A stretch of 64,000 bases of DNA from Rhizobiaceae bacterium (GCA_025698895.1 JAILWO010000002.1:1426001-1490000); one strand, 5' to 3'; counted from the first letter of the stretch, positions 39,353-48,981 are shown. Notes: generated from the sequence alone by a model not told the origin. Numbers and translations are program-made.

Positions 39353-41143
39353 GTGACATTGTTTCAAGTCTATTGGCGCGCGCTGGGATACCTGTTGCCG
39401 GAACGCGTGGCCGTCGCCATGATCTGCGCCGCCAATGTCGTGCTCGCGGCAGTCACGATCGCCGAGCCTGTTCTGTTCGGGCGCGTCATCGACGCGATTT
39501 CGGAAGGCAGTGGCGTCGGCCGGGTTCTGGCGCTCTGGGCGGGGCTCGGCGCGTTCAATATCGTCGCCTTCGTCCTGGTTGCCCGCGGTGCTGACCGGCT
39601 GGCGCATCGCCGGCGACTGTCGCTGCTGACCCGCTCTTTCGAGAGCGTCATTTCGATGCCTCTCTCATGGCATCACAGGTTTGGTACATCCCAGTCGCTG
39701 CACACTCTGCTGAGGGCCGTCGACGCCTTGTCGAGCCTGTGGCTTGAATTCATGCGCCAGCATCTGTCGACCGCCGTGGCGCTGGTGCTGCTTGTTCCCA
39801 CCGCGTTCACGCTCGACGTGCGCCTTACCCTGGTTCTGATCGGCCTCGGCATCGCCTATGTCATGATCAGCCGCTTCGTCATGAGGAAGACGAAGGAAGG
39901 CCAGGCCGCCGTGGAAGCGCATCACCACAAGGTGTTCGCGCATGTCAGCGATTCGATCGCGAACGTTTCGGTGCTGCAGAGCTACAACCGGGTCGCCCAG
40001 GAAACGCAGGCGTTGCGCGGTCATGCCGACCGGCTGTTGAACGCCCAGTACCCCGTGCTCGACTGGTGGGCGCTTGCAACCGGAATGCAGCGTCTGGCCT
40101 CGACAATTTCAATGATCGTGGTGCTCGTTGTCGGCGCATTGCTGGTCGGTCGGGGGGAATTGAGGATCGGCGAGGTCGTAGCCTTCATCGGCTTCGCGAA
40201 TCTGCTGATCGGCCGTCTCGACCAAGTCATCGCCTTCGTCAACCAGATCTTCGAGGCACGGGTAAAGCTGGTCGACTTCTACGCGATCGAGGATATCGAG
40301 GACGCGACCGTCGAAAAGGCGGGCCTGCGCCAGCTCTCCTCCGTGACCGGGCATGTCCGCTTCGAGAACGTCGCCTTCGCCTTCCCGGGTTCAGCCAACG
40401 GCGTGGAAGACATCTCCTTCGACGTGGAGGCTGGACGCACGGTAGCTATTGTCGGTCCGACGGGCGCCGGCAAGACGACACTGATCAACCTGCTCCAGCG
40501 GGTCCACGAGCCGAAGTCCGGCCGCATCCTGATCGACGGCATCGACACGAGGTCGGTGACGCTTTCCTCGCTGCGCGCCTCGATAGCGACGGTGTTCCAG
40601 GATGCCGGGATGTTCAACCGCTCGATCGAGAACAACATCCGCATAGGGCGCGAGGACGCGGGCTACGACGACATCCACGCCGCGGCGCGCGCCGCCGCCG
40701 CGCACGACTTCATCCTTGCCAAGTCCGAGGGATACGACACCGTCTGCGGCGATCGCGGCGGCCAGCTTTCGGGTGGTGAGCGCCAGCGCATCGCCATTGC
40801 GCGCGCGGTGCTGAAGAACGCCCCGATCCTCGTGCTCGATGAGGCGACGTCGGCCCTTGACGTCGAGACCGAGGAGCGTGTCAAGCACGCGATAGACGAG
40901 TTGCGCCGCGACCGCACGACCTTCATCATCGCGCACCGCCTTTCGACAGTGCGGAACGCCGATCTCGTCCTGTTCATGGACAATGGTCGCATCGTGGAGG
41001 CCGGCGGCTTCGACGATCTCGCGCGGCAGAACGGCCGCTTCGCCTCGCTGTTGCGGGCCGGCGGACTGCTGGACGACGGCGAGGTCCGCCGCCTGACCCA
41101 GTCCGTGCCCGTGTCGGTGGCGCTGCAGGAAGAGGCGGCTTAA
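39353..41143 (+). CDS. ndvA: Cyclic beta-1,2-glucan ABC exporter, ATPase-permease (NdvA/ChvA)
   Basis: A 596-residue half-transporter: an N-terminal membrane domain with six helices (about 1-310) and an ABC ATPase domain with Walker A GPTGAGKTT (368-376), signature LSGGERQR, Walker B ILVLDEATSALD and switch His in IIAHRLST. The opening MTLFQVYWRALGYL and early residues are characteristic of NdvA/ChvA, which export cyclic glucan to the periplasm for osmoadaptation and host interaction. Start is GTG 39353. The glucan synthase gene (ndvB/chvB) is not nearby. Confidence 0.93.
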   Translation: MTLFQVYWRALGYLLPERVAVAMICAANVVLAAVTIAEPVLFGRVIDAISEGSGVGRVLALWAGLGAFNIVAFVLVARGADRLAHRRRLSLLTRSFESVISMPLSWHHRFGTSQSLHTLLRAVDALSSLWLEFMRQHLSTAVALVLLVPTAFTLDVRLTLVLIGLGIAYVMISRFVMRKTKEGQAAVEAHHHKVFAHVSDSIANVSVLQSYNRVAQETQALRGHADRLLNAQYPVLDWWALATGMQRLASTISMIVVLVVGALLVGRGELRIGEVVAFIGFANLLIGRLDQVIAFVNQIFEARVKLVDFYAIEDIEDATVEKAGLRQLSSVTGHVRFENVAFAFPGSANGVEDISFDVEAGRTVAIVGPTGAGKTTLINLLQRVHEPKSGRILIDGIDTRSVTLSSLRASIATVFQDAGMFNRSIENNIRIGREDAGYDDIHAAARAAAAHDFILAKSEGYDTVCGDRGGQLSGGERQRIAIARAVLKNAPILVLDEATSALDVETEERVKHAIDELRRDRTTFIIAHRLSTVRNADLVLFMDNGRIVEAGGFDDLARQNGRFASLLRAGGLLDDGEVRRLTQSVPVSVALQEEAA

Positions 41144-41161
41144 AGGCGCCGACCGGTTGCG

Positions 41162-42475
41162 TCAGGGCTGCTTGGATCGCTCCGCCCTGAGCTTCCTCCA
41201 CCAGTCGAGGCGCTTCCTGACCTCGCGCTCGAAGCCGCGATCCGGCGGATCATAATAGGTCTGTCGCCCCATTGCTTCGGGAAAATAGTCCTGCCCCGAA
41301 AAGGCGTCCGGCTCGTCGTGATCGTAGCGATAGCCCGCCCCGTAGGCCTCTTCCTTCATAAGCTTCGTCGGTGCGTTGAGAATATGCTTCGGCGGCAGCA
41401 GCGACCCGTTTTCCTTGGCCGCGCGCGTGGCGGCCTTGAAGGCCGTGTAGACGGCATTGGATTTGGGCGCGCTCGCCAGGTAGATGCACGCCTCGGCCAG
41501 CGCCAGTTCTCCTTCCGGCGAGCCCAGATAGTCATAGGCGTCCTTGGCCGCCAGCGCGATCGCGAGCGCCTGCGGGTCGGCCAGGCCGATATCCTCTGAC
41601 GCCATCCTCACCAGGCGCCGGCCGAGATAGAGCGGGTCCTCGCCAGCGTCGAACATGCGCGCCAGATAGTAGAGCGCGGCGTCGGGGTCTGATCCGCGCA
41701 CCGCCTTGTGAAGCGCCGAGATCAGGTTGTAGTGCCCGTCCTGGCTCTTGTCGTAGACCGGCGCGCGCCGCTGGACGATGCGCTGCAGCGCGGCGGCGTC
41801 GAAGACCTCTCCCTCTGCGGCCGCGCGCCATACTTCCTCGGCCAGCGTCAATGCGGAGCGTCCGTCGCCATCGGCCAGTCGCAGCAGCACCAGTCGCGCT
41901 TCCTCGTCGAGCGGAAGCGGCTTGCCCTCCGCCTGTTCGGCCCGCTCCAGCAAGGCCGCGATGCTTTCGGCGCTGTGCGGTTTGAAGACCAGCACCCGCG
42001 CGCGCGACAGAAGCGCGGAGTTGAGCTCGAAGGAGGGATTTTCCGTCGTGGCGCCGACAAGCACGACCGTACCATCCTCCATGACGGGCAGGAAGGAGTC
42101 CTGCTGCGCTCTGTTGAACCGGTGGATCTCGTCGACGAAAAGGAGCGTCTGTCGTCCATTCCCCCTGCGCAGACGCGCGGCGTCGAATACTTTCTTGAGG
42201 TCGGCGACGCCGGAAAAGACGGCCGATACCTGCTCGAAAGCAAGGTCCGTCGCACCGGCCAGCAGTCGCGCCACCGTGGTCTTGCCCGTGCCTGGCGGAC
42301 CCCAGAAGATCATCGAGCCGAGCGACCCGGAACGGATCATGCGCGTCAGTGTGCCGTCCTCGCCGGTGAGGTGTTCCTGCCCGACCACCTCCTCCAGCGC
42401 GCGCGGCCGCAGCCGGTCGGCCAGCGGCCGGCCGGCCGGCTCGCTCGGCTGGTCCCGGGTGAAGAGATCGGCCAC
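41162..42475 (-). CDS. rarA: Replication-associated recombination protein A (AAA+ ATPase)
   Basis: A 437-residue RarA/MgsA, relative of clamp loaders, acting at stalled replication forks. Walker A GPPGTGKTT is at residues 59-67, the Walker B-like LLFVDEIHRFN follows, and the C-terminal tetramerisation region ends in a basic RKRLDWWRKLRAE helix. It lies 12 bases after the DegP-like gene, so it is probably co-transcribed. It converges with ndvA, 18 bases apart. Confidence 0.96.
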   Translation of the reverse strand: MADLFTRDQPSEPAGRPLADRLRPRALEEVVGQEHLTGEDGTLTRMIRSGSLGSMIFWGPPGTGKTTVARLLAGATDLAFEQVSAVFSGVADLKKVFDAARLRRGNGRQTLLFVDEIHRFNRAQQDSFLPVMEDGTVVLVGATTENPSFELNSALLSRARVLVFKPHSAESIAALLERAEQAEGKPLPLDEEARLVLLRLADGDGRSALTLAEEVWRAAAEGEVFDAAALQRIVQRRAPVYDKSQDGHYNLISALHKAVRGSDPDAALYYLARMFDAGEDPLYLGRRLVRMASEDIGLADPQALAIALAAKDAYDYLGSPEGELALAEACIYLASAPKSNAVYTAFKAATRAAKENGSLLPPKHILNAPTKLMKEEAYGAGYRYDHDEPDAFSGQDYFPEAMGRQTYYDPPDRGFEREVRKRLDWWRKLRAERSKQP

Positions 42476-42487
42476 GCCGCGCTTTCC

Positions 42488-43984
42488 CTAGTAGCGAAGG
42501 ACCTGCCGCAGAACGCGGCCGTCACGTTCGATCGAGAACCGCCACCACCGGGTCCGCTCCGAAGCGGCTGCCTTCAACTGCTCCGGCGTCTCGATGGCCT
42601 GTCCATTGACCTCCCGCACGATGTCGCGCGGCCGCAGACCCACGCCGCCGGCTGGCGAGTTGCGGGCGACGTCCACGACCACGACACCCTTTGTACCGGT
42701 CTGCATGCGCAACCGCTGGGCAAGGCGAGGCGCGAGCAACGCGACCTTCGCCCCGGCGAACGGACTCTCGCCGTCGATCTCGACCTGGGCGGTGGACGTC
42801 CCTTCGGGCGCGCGCACCGGCGTGATGGAGGCCTCGCGCTTTTCACCCGCGCGATAGATCTCCAGTCGGGCCTCCTTGTCGATGGGCTGGGTCGCGAGCC
42901 GATAGCCGAGTGCATCGGGATGTTCGATTCTCGTGCCGTTCATGGCCAGAACGACGTCGCCCGGTCGCAGGCCTGCCACCGCCGCGGGGCTTTCCTCGTC
43001 CACGGACGAGATCAAGGCTCCCGCGGGGCGCGGCAGCCCCAGTGCCTCCGCGATCTGCGGCGTGACGGGCTCAAAGCCGGCACCGATATAGGGCCGCTCG
43101 AACATGTCCGCGCCTGAAAGGGCCGCATCCACCACCGCCCGCACCATGTTGGACGGAATGGCGAAGCCGATGCCGATCGAGCCGCCGCTGCGCGAGAAGA
43201 TCGCCGTGTTGATGCCGACGACCTCGCCGCTCATATTGATGAGCCCGCCGCCGGAATTTCCCGGATTGATCGCGGCGTCTGTCTGGATGAAGAAGCCGAA
43301 ATCGGTGACACCGACATGCGTGCGCGCGAGCGCGGAAACGATGCCGCTGGTCGTCGTCTGCCCGACGCCGAACGGGTTGCCGATGGCCAGCACGAGGTCT
43401 CCCACCTGAAGCGCGTCGGAATCGCCGAGCCGCGCAAAGGGAAAGTCCTCGTCATTGTCGATCTTCAGGACTGCCAGGTCGAGCGACTCGTCCTTGAGGA
43501 GGATCGTGCTTTCATATTCACGCCCGTCGGCCAGCGCGACCCGCACCTCGTCCGCGTCGCGGATGACGTGGTAGTTGGTGACGATCAGGCCGTCCGGATC
43601 GACAAGCACGCCAGAGCCCAGCGACGACTGTACCCTGGGCGGCATGCGCATGCTGCGACCGAAGAACTGCTCGAAGAACGGATCGCCGGCGAAGGGGGAC
43701 CGGACTTGGACGCGGGACGAGGCATAGACGTTCACGACCGCCGGCGCGACTTCCTTGACCAGCGGCGCGAAGGAAAGCTGCATGTCCCGCTGGCCGAGCG
43801 GCAGGCGCCTCGCCGCGCCTTCGGCCGTCTGCTCGCCGTCGTCGCTCACGCCTCCGCGCAGCAGCCCCTGAAACAAGTTGCCCAGGCCGTCGCGTGTTTC
43901 GGCGCCATCCTGCGCCAGGGCGCCGAAGGCAAGCAACGCGACCAGGCAGGCGGCGGCGAACGAATACAGATGGCGGGATCGCAT
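42488..43984 (-). CDS. Periplasmic DegP/Do-family serine protease
   Basis: A 498-residue HtrA protease/chaperone. An N-terminal signal peptide (about 1-24, cleavage after ALA) directs it to the periplasm. The trypsin-like domain has the full triad His139 (VTNYHVI), Asp169 (ESLDLAVL) and Ser244 (NPGNSGGGL); two PDZ domains follow (about 285-375 and 395-495). ATG 43984 is preferred over 44020 because GGAGAG precedes it and the signal peptide is then ordinary. Downstream of rplQ but behind a strong terminator, so it has its own promoter. Confidence 0.94.
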   Translation of the reverse strand: MRSRHLYSFAAACLVALLAFGALAQDGAETRDGLGNLFQGLLRGGVSDDGEQTAEGAARRLPLGQRDMQLSFAPLVKEVAPAVVNVYASSRVQVRSPFAGDPFFEQFFGRSMRMPPRVQSSLGSGVLVDPDGLIVTNYHVIRDADEVRVALADGREYESTILLKDESLDLAVLKIDNDEDFPFARLGDSDALQVGDLVLAIGNPFGVGQTTTSGIVSALARTHVGVTDFGFFIQTDAAINPGNSGGGLINMSGEVVGINTAIFSRSGGSIGIGFAIPSNMVRAVVDAALSGADMFERPYIGAGFEPVTPQIAEALGLPRPAGALISSVDEESPAAVAGLRPGDVVLAMNGTRIEHPDALGYRLATQPIDKEARLEIYRAGEKREASITPVRAPEGTSTAQVEIDGESPFAGAKVALLAPRLAQRLRMQTGTKGVVVVDVARNSPAGGVGLRPRDIVREVNGQAIETPEQLKAAASERTRWWRFSIERDGRVLRQVLRY

Positions 43985-44092
43985 GCGTTCTCTCCGGCAA
44001 ATCACACTGTTTGTTTCCATGAAGATTGTGCGGAATGGAAGGCGATTCGCACCTTGCCTCCTTCACATCCTCGCTTCCTGTCGGCAGAGGCG

Positions 44093-44118
44093 AAAAAGGG
44101 GGCCAGCGGCCCCCTTTT
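44093..44118 (-). terminator. Terminator ending the ribosomal supercluster
   Basis: On the reverse strand a seven-pair stem GGGGGCC / GGCCCCC with a GCT loop is followed by TTTTT; AAAA precedes it, so it could work in both directions. It lies 25 bases after the rplQ stop and separates the alpha operon from the DegP-like gene. Confidence 0.9.
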
Positions 44119-44142
44119 GAAGAGTTCATGATTCGAGCGACC

Positions 44143-44574
44143 TTATGCCGCCTGGGCTTCCTCGCCCGCGCCTTCGGCCTCCAGGCGAGCCCGGTCGGCC
44201 GCGCCCTTGGCCGACACGTCGCGATCGACGAATTCGATCACGGCCATCGGCGCGTTGTCGCCCTTGCGGAAGCCCGCCTTCATGATGCGCAGATAGCCGC
44301 CGTTGCGCTGGGCGTAGCGTGGCGCGATCGTATCAAACAGCCGCTTGGCCAGCACGTCCGAGCCGATGGCCGAAATGGCCTGGCGGCGGGCATGCAGGTC
44401 TCCACGCTTGCCCAGCGTGACCAGCTTCTCCACGATCGGGCGCAGCTCCTTGGCCTTGGGCAGCGTCGTGACGATCTGCTCATGCTCGATGAGCGAAGCG
44501 GCCATGTTGGTGAACAGGGCCTTGCGGTGGCTGGCGGTGCGGTTCAGCCGGCGGCCGGAACGTCCATGGCGCAT
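44143..44574 (-). CDS. rplQ: 50S ribosomal protein L17
   Basis: A 143-residue large-subunit protein near the exit tunnel. The start [20 protein letters not shown] is diagnostic. It has an acidic Ala/Glu-rich C-terminal extension ([18 protein letters not shown]) beyond the E. coli length, usual in alphaproteobacteria. Last gene of the alpha operon; 135 bases separate it from rpoA, and that gap is filled by heptamer repeats. Confidence 0.98.
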   Translation of the reverse strand: MRHGRSGRRLNRTASHRKALFTNMAASLIEHEQIVTTLPKAKELRPIVEKLVTLGKRGDLHARRQAISAIGSDVLAKRLFDTIAPRYAQRNGGYLRIMKAGFRKGDNAPMAVIEFVDRDVSAKGAADRARLEAEGAGEEAQAA

Positions 44575-44622
44575 GGCTTGTCTCCTAGAAATTCTGGGCG
44601 CGGGGGCCCGCTGCTTCCTATA

Positions 44623-44706
44623 GTGAATTGTGAATAGGAAAATGGTGAATGGTCAATTCGCGTTGTCGCGCTGGTTTCCATTCACCATCCACTATTCACC
44701 ATTCAC
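44623..44706. repeat. Heptamer-periodic inverted repeat between rpoA and rplQ
   Basis: Four tandem heptamers of the form (C/T)AT(T/C)CAC run from 44679 to 44706, directly beside the rpoA stop. Complementary units GTGAATT, GTGAATA and GGTGAAT lie at 44623-44657 with one phase slip. ATGGTGAATGG (44642-44652) and CCATTCACCAT (44678-44688) are an exact 11-base inverted repeat, so the rpoA-rplQ transcript can fold here. Confidence 0.8.
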
Positions 44707-44709
44707 CGC

Positions 44710-45720
44710 TCAGTACTGATCTTCGTAGCGCTTGGCGAGGTCTTCGATGTTCTCCGGCGGCCAATCCTGAACCTCCATTCCGAGGTGCAGGCCCATGGCG
44801 GCGAGAACTTCCTTGATCTCATTCAGCGACTTGCGGCCGAAATTCGGCGTGCGCAGCATCTCGGCTTCCGTCTTCTGGATCAGGTCGCCGATATAGACGA
44901 TGTTGTCGTTCTTCAGGCAGTTGGCCGAACGCACCGAAAGCTCGAGCTCGTCAACCTTCTTGAGCAGCGCCGGGTTGAAGGCAAGTTCGGTAACCTGCTC
45001 CTGCGGCTGCGCCTTCTGCGGCTCGTCGAAATTGACGAACAGGCCGAGCTGGTCCTGCAGGATGCGCGCGGCGAACGCCACGGCGTCCTCGCCCGTCACC
45101 GACCCGTCCGTCTCGATCGACATGGTCAGCTTGTCGTAGTCGAGCACCTGGCCCTCGCGGGTGTTCTCGACCTTGTAGGAGACCTTCTTGACCGGCGAAT
45201 AGAGGCTGTCGACCGGGATCATGCCGATTGGCGCGTCCTCGGCGCGGTTGCGCTCGGCCGGGACATAGCCCTTGCCGGTGTCGACGGTGAATTCCATGCG
45301 GATCTCCGCACCTTCGTCGAGCGTGCAGATCACATGGTCGGGATTGAGGATTTCGACATCGCCCACGGTCTGGATATCGCCGGCGGTGACGGCGCCGGGG
45401 CCCTGCTTGCGCACGACCATGCGCTTCGGGCCTTCGCCTTCCATCTTGATGGCGATTTCCTTGATGTTCAGCACGATGTCGGTCACGTCCTCGCGCACGC
45501 CGGCGATCGAGGAGAATTCGTGCAGGACGCCGTCGATCTGGACGGCGGTCACGGCCGCGCCGCGCAGCGACGACAGCAATATCCGGCGCAGCGCGTTGCC
45601 AAGCGTCAGGCCGTAGCCCCGCTCGAGCGGCTCGGCGACGAGCGTCGTCTGCGTGCGTCCCTTCGACGAGAACTCGATCTTGTTGGGTTTGATCAGTTCC
45701 TGCCAGTTCTTCTGGATCAT
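44710..45720 (-). CDS. rpoA: RNA polymerase alpha subunit
   Basis: A 336-residue subunit that nucleates core polymerase assembly and contacts activators and UP elements. The N-terminal domain (about 1-235) contains [21 protein letters not shown]-type core sequence; the C-terminal domain (about 255-325) has the helix-hairpin-helix [17 protein letters not shown] and [12 protein letters not shown]. Located between rpsK and rplQ as in other bacteria. A terminator-like hairpin lies just upstream (45772-45796). Confidence 0.99.
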   Translation of the reverse strand: MIQKNWQELIKPNKIEFSSKGRTQTTLVAEPLERGYGLTLGNALRRILLSSLRGAAVTAVQIDGVLHEFSSIAGVREDVTDIVLNIKEIAIKMEGEGPKRMVVRKQGPGAVTAGDIQTVGDVEILNPDHVICTLDEGAEIRMEFTVDTGKGYVPAERNRAEDAPIGMIPVDSLYSPVKKVSYKVENTREGQVLDYDKLTMSIETDGSVTGEDAVAFAARILQDQLGLFVNFDEPQKAQPQEQVTELAFNPALLKKVDELELSVRSANCLKNDNIVYIGDLIQKTEAEMLRTPNFGRKSLNEIKEVLAAMGLHLGMEVQDWPPENIEDLAKRYEDQY

Positions 45721-45738
45721 TTCAGTGTCCTTCCGTTA

Positions 45739-45763
45739 CCCGCCACCATCCAATCGTGGCGGG
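45739..45763 (-). promoter_or_regulatory. Leader hairpin just upstream of rpoA
   Basis: CCCGCCAC and GTGGCGGG form a perfect eight-pair stem with a nine-base loop, ending 18 bases before the rpoA ATG, next to its GGAAGGA ribosome site. It could influence translation or act as an RNA-processing site. Confidence 0.45.
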
Positions 45764-45771
45764 CGATATGG

Positions 45772-45796
45772 AAAAACCGCCCGGCGGTCCGGGCGG
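45772..45796 (-). terminator. Terminator-like hairpin between rpsK and rpoA
   Basis: On the reverse strand CCGCCCGG-ACCG-CCGGGCGG (eight pairs, four-base loop) is followed by TTTTT. It begins 15 bases after the rpsK stop and lies inside an operon, so it is probably an attenuator or partial terminator controlling rpoA-rplQ. Confidence 0.7.
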
Positions 45797-45811
45797 AATG
45801 GGAACGCGGCC

Positions 45812-46201
45812 TCAGACGCGGCGCTTCTTGCGCGGCCGGCAGCCATTGTGCGGGATCGGCGTGACGTCGCGGATCGAGGTGATCATGAAGCCCGCCGCCT
45901 GCAGCGCGCGGAGCGCCGATTCGCGACCGGAACCGGGTCCGCAGACCTCGACCTCGAGCGTGCGCATGCCATGTTCCTGCGCCTTCTTCGCGCAGTCCTC
46001 GGCCGCCATCTGGGCGGCGAACGGCGTCGACTTGCGCGATCCCTTGAAGCCCTGCGCACCGGCCGACGACCATGCAATCGCATTGCCCTGGGCGTCCGTG
46101 ATGGTGATCATCGTGTTGTTGAAGGTCGAGTTCACATGGGCAACGCCCGACGAAATGTTCTTGCGTTCGCGGCGGCGGACGCGTGCGGCTTCCTTGGCCA
46201 T
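45812..46201 (-). CDS. rpsK: 30S ribosomal protein S11
   Basis: A 129-residue small-subunit platform protein with conserved [20 protein letters not shown] and C-terminal THNGCRP-type ending ([14 protein letters not shown]). Alpha operon member, 126 bases downstream of rpsM; the gap contains an extended palindrome. It is followed by the terminator-like hairpin before rpoA. Confidence 0.99.
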   Translation of the reverse strand: MAKEAARVRRRERKNISSGVAHVNSTFNNTMITITDAQGNAIAWSSAGAQGFKGSRKSTPFAAQMAAEDCAKKAQEHGMRTLEVEVCGPGSGRESALRALQAAGFMITSIRDVTPIPHNGCRPRKKRRV

Positions 46202-46261
46202 TTCAGTCCTTTCGTTTCGATATCGACGCCGCCGTAACGCCAGCGGCTACACCTGGGAGGC

Positions 46262-46312
46262 AATCGGGCTTCGGCAGTCGGCAGACGAATATCCGACTGC
46301 CCACTCCCGATT
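46262..46312. repeat. Extended palindrome with heptamer periodicity between rpsM and rpsK
   Basis: AATCGGG, GGCAGTCGG, CCGACTGCC and CCCGATT are arranged symmetrically (46262-46268, 46273-46281, 46293-46301, 46306-46312) with matching four-base internal loops and an 11-base terminal loop. Read every seven bases from 46272 the units are CGGCAGT, CGGCAGA, ..., CCGACTG, ..., CCGATTG, GCGACTG, one heptamer family in inverted orientation. It can form a 16-pair stem in the rpsM-rpsK mRNA. Confidence 0.8.
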
Positions 46313-46327
46313 GGCGACTGCCGCCGA

Positions 46328-46696
46328 TTACTTCTTCTTGCCCGCAATCGCCTTGGCGGGACCCTTGCGGGTGCGGGCGTTCGTGTGGGTACGCTGGCCG
46401 CGGACGGGCAGCGAACGGCGATGGCGAAGGCCACGATAGCAGCCGAGATCCATCAGGCGCTTGATGTTCATGGAGGTCTCGCGGCGCAGGTCGCCCTCGA
46501 CCTGGTAATCGCGGTCGATCGTCTCGCGAATCTGCATGACCTCGGCGTCCGTCAGCTGGTGGACGCGACGCTCGTCCGGGATGCCTGCCTTCTCGCAGAT
46601 TTCCTGCGCGAACTTCTTGCCGATGCCGTGAATGTACTGGAGCGCGATCACGACGCGCTTGTTGGTCGGTATGTTGACGCCTGCGATACGGGCCAT
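46328..46696 (-). CDS. rpsM: 30S ribosomal protein S13
   Basis: A 122-residue head protein contacting P-site tRNA and L5. [20 protein letters not shown] fixes the start at 46696; the open extension upstream is not homologous. [16 protein letters not shown] is the core motif, and the basic tail ends [14 protein letters not shown]. First alpha-operon ribosomal gene, 190 bases after adk; no rpmJ lies between, as usual in alphaproteobacteria. Confidence 0.99.
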   Translation of the reverse strand: MARIAGVNIPTNKRVVIALQYIHGIGKKFAQEICEKAGIPDERRVHQLTDAEVMQIRETIDRDYQVEGDLRRETSMNIKRLMDLGCYRGLRHRRSLPVRGQRTHTNARTRKGPAKAIAGKKK

Positions 46697-46886
46697 CTTC
46701 ATCTCCATTTGGGCCGGCACATGACTGCCGGCGCTTTGTTGACCCGCGTCCGGTGGAGGCCGGCCCCTGCGGGCGTTTCTAGCAATACCCCATCGAATCC
46801 GCATCAGGCGGCCAAAGGGATCAGCTGTCTGGAAGACGGCGTGCCATAGTCCAGAATGCGATCTCAGTCAATGGCAATCTCAGTGC

Positions 46887-47474
46887 CTACCGCACCTTTG
46901 CCAGAAGGGCCTCGATCTGCGCCGTCACATCGTCGATTGAGGCCATGCCGTCGACGCGCGAGAGCATGTCCTTGGCATGGTAATAGCCGATCAGCGGCGC
47001 CGTCTTCTTGTAGTACTCGCGCAGCCGCTCCTCGAACACGTCGGGACTGTCGTCCTTGCGTACCGGCTGGCCGGCGGCCTTCGTGTCCTCGGCGCGCTTG
47101 ACGATGCGCCCGACGAGCGCCTTGTCGTCCACCACGAGTTCTATCACCGCGTCAAGCTTGATGCCGCGCTGCGAGAGCATGTCCTGCACGGCGTCGGCCT
47201 GGGCCAGCGTGCGTGGATAACCGTCCAGGATGAAGCCCCTGGCGCAGTCGTCCTGGTCGATCCGTTCGGCCACGATGGCGTTGACGATCTCATCTGACAC
47301 CAGTTCGCCCGCATCCATGATCGCCTTGGCGCGCCTGCCGACCTCCGATTCGGCCTTGACGGCGGCGCGCAGCATGTCGCCGGTGGAGAGCTGAGGAATG
47401 CCGTGCCGATCGACCAGCCTTTGCGCCTGCGTCCCCTTCCCCGCGCCCGGCGGTCCCAGCAGTATCAGCCTCAT
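46887..47474 (-). CDS. adk: Adenylate kinase
   Basis: Catalyses ATP + AMP = 2 ADP. At 195 residues it is the short form with a reduced LID. G-loop [10 protein letters not shown] is at residues 7-16; the AMP-binding [10 protein letters not shown] and the FILDGYPRT motif are intact, but the four-Cys LID zinc site is absent. The ATG overlaps the secY stop by four bases (ATGA), so translation is coupled. Confidence 0.98.
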   Translation of the reverse strand: MRLILLGPPGAGKGTQAQRLVDRHGIPQLSTGDMLRAAVKAESEVGRRAKAIMDAGELVSDEIVNAIVAERIDQDDCARGFILDGYPRTLAQADAVQDMLSQRGIKLDAVIELVVDDKALVGRIVKRAEDTKAAGQPVRKDDSPDVFEERLREYYKKTAPLIGYYHAKDMLSRVDGMASIDDVTAQIEALLAKVR

Positions 47475-48811
47475 CGTCCCCTCTTTCCTCCACGCAGCTT
47501 CGACTTCTTGATCAGCCCTTCATACTGATGCGCGATCAGATGCCCCTGTATCTGCGCCACCGTGTCGAGCGTCACCGACACCACGATCAGCAGCGACGTT
47601 CCGCCCAGATAGAAGGGAACGCCGGTCGCCGAAATGAGGAATTCGGGCAACAGGCACACCAGCACCAGATAGATGGCGCCGACCACGGTGATGCGGGTGA
47701 GCACGTAGTCGATATATTCGGCCGTCCGCTCGCCGGGCCGATAGCCGGGAATGAAGCCGGAATGCTTCTTCAACTGCTCGGCCGTGTCCTTCGGATTGAA
47801 GACCAGCGCCGTGTAGAAGAAGCAGAAGAAGGCGATCATCGCCGCGTAGAACAGCATGTAGAGCGGCTGGCCGTGACCCAGCGCGGCCAGGATGCTGTTG
47901 CCCCAGCCCGGCAGGTTCGACGTGTCGGAAAAGCCGGCCACGGTAGCGGGCAGAAGCAGGAGCGACGACGCGAAGATCGGCGGGATTACGCCGGCCGTGT
48001 TGAGCTTCAGCGGCAGGTGCGAGGTATCGCCCTGGAACATGCGGTTGCCGACCTGCCGCTTGGGGTACTGGATCAGCAATCGCCTCTGTGCTCGTTCGAA
48101 GAAGACGATGATGCCGATCACGACGATGGCCAGGATGATGATGGCCAGGATCAGCCCGGTCGACAACGCACCGGTGCGGCCGAGTTCCAGCGTACCCGAG
48201 ATCGCCGAGGGAAGTCCCGCCACGATGCCCGCGAAGATGATCAGCGAAATGCCGTTACCGATGCCGCGTGCGGTGATCTGCTCGCCCAGCCACATCAGGA
48301 AGATGGTGCCGCCGACCAGGGTGATGACAGCGGAAATGCGGAAGAACCAGCCCGGATCGGTGACGATATTCGCCCCGCTTTCGAGCCCGACCGAAATGCC
48401 GTAGGCCTGCACCGTCGCCAGCAGAACCGTGCCGTAGCGCGTGTACTGGTTGATGACCTTGCGCCCCTGCTCGCCTTCCTTCTTGAGCTGTTCCAGCGTC
48501 GGCACGACGGCGGTCATGAGCTGCATGATGATGGAGGCCGAGATATAGGGCATGATGCCCAGCGCGAAGATCGCCATGCGCTCCACGGCGCCGCCAGCGA
48601 ACATGTTGAACATGCCGAGCACGCCGCCCGACTGCTGTTCGAACGCCTGGGCGAACGCATCAGGGTTGATGCCCGGCATAGGGATATAGGTGCCGAGCCG
48701 ATAGACCAGCAGCGCACCCAGCGTGAACCAGATGCGCTTCTTGAGATCTTCGGCCTTGGCGAAGGCCGCGAAATTGAGATTGGACGCGAGCTGTTCGGCG
48801 GCCGATGCCAT
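47471..48811 (-). CDS. secY: Protein translocase subunit SecY
   Basis: A 446-residue ten-helix channel of the general secretion pathway. N-terminal [27 protein letters not shown]-type region, the plug and pore helices and cytoplasmic loop with [11 protein letters not shown]-like [17 protein letters not shown] are visible. Encoded between rplO and adk as usual. The 170-base gap upstream contains alternative hairpins (48833-48882). Confidence 0.98.
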   Translation of the reverse strand: MASAAEQLASNLNFAAFAKAEDLKKRIWFTLGALLVYRLGTYIPMPGINPDAFAQAFEQQSGGVLGMFNMFAGGAVERMAIFALGIMPYISASIIMQLMTAVVPTLEQLKKEGEQGRKVINQYTRYGTVLLATVQAYGISVGLESGANIVTDPGWFFRISAVITLVGGTIFLMWLGEQITARGIGNGISLIIFAGIVAGLPSAISGTLELGRTGALSTGLILAIIILAIVVIGIIVFFERAQRRLLIQYPKRQVGNRMFQGDTSHLPLKLNTAGVIPPIFASSLLLLPATVAGFSDTSNLPGWGNSILAALGHGQPLYMLFYAAMIAFFCFFYTALVFNPKDTAEQLKKHSGFIPGYRPGERTAEYIDYVLTRITVVGAIYLVLVCLLPEFLISATGVPFYLGGTSLLIVVSVTLDTVAQIQGHLIAHQYEGLIKKSKLRGGKRGR

Positions 48812-48832
48812 GAACGTTGTCTCCGAAAAGAG

Positions 48833-48882
48833 GCCTGACTGGCGAGATCCCGGACCGGTGTCCAGTCAGCTTCGAGTCAGGC
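48833..48882 (-). promoter_or_regulatory. Mutually exclusive hairpins between rplO and secY
   Basis: CTGACTGG (48835-48842) can pair with CCAGTCAG (48862-48869), or the overlapping GCCTGACT (48833-48840) with AGTCAGGC (48875-48882). Both pairings use the same left arm, the geometry of a conformational switch in the secY leader. No U-tract follows, so any effect would be on translation or processing. Confidence 0.45.
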
Positions 48883-48981
48883 GGCGCGCATGGCGCCGAT
48901 TGCGCGGAAACCCCGAAATAAGCGCCGCCCGGATGCGATGCAAGCGGCGAACCGGAATCGGTCCGCAGCCTGGAGCCTTGC

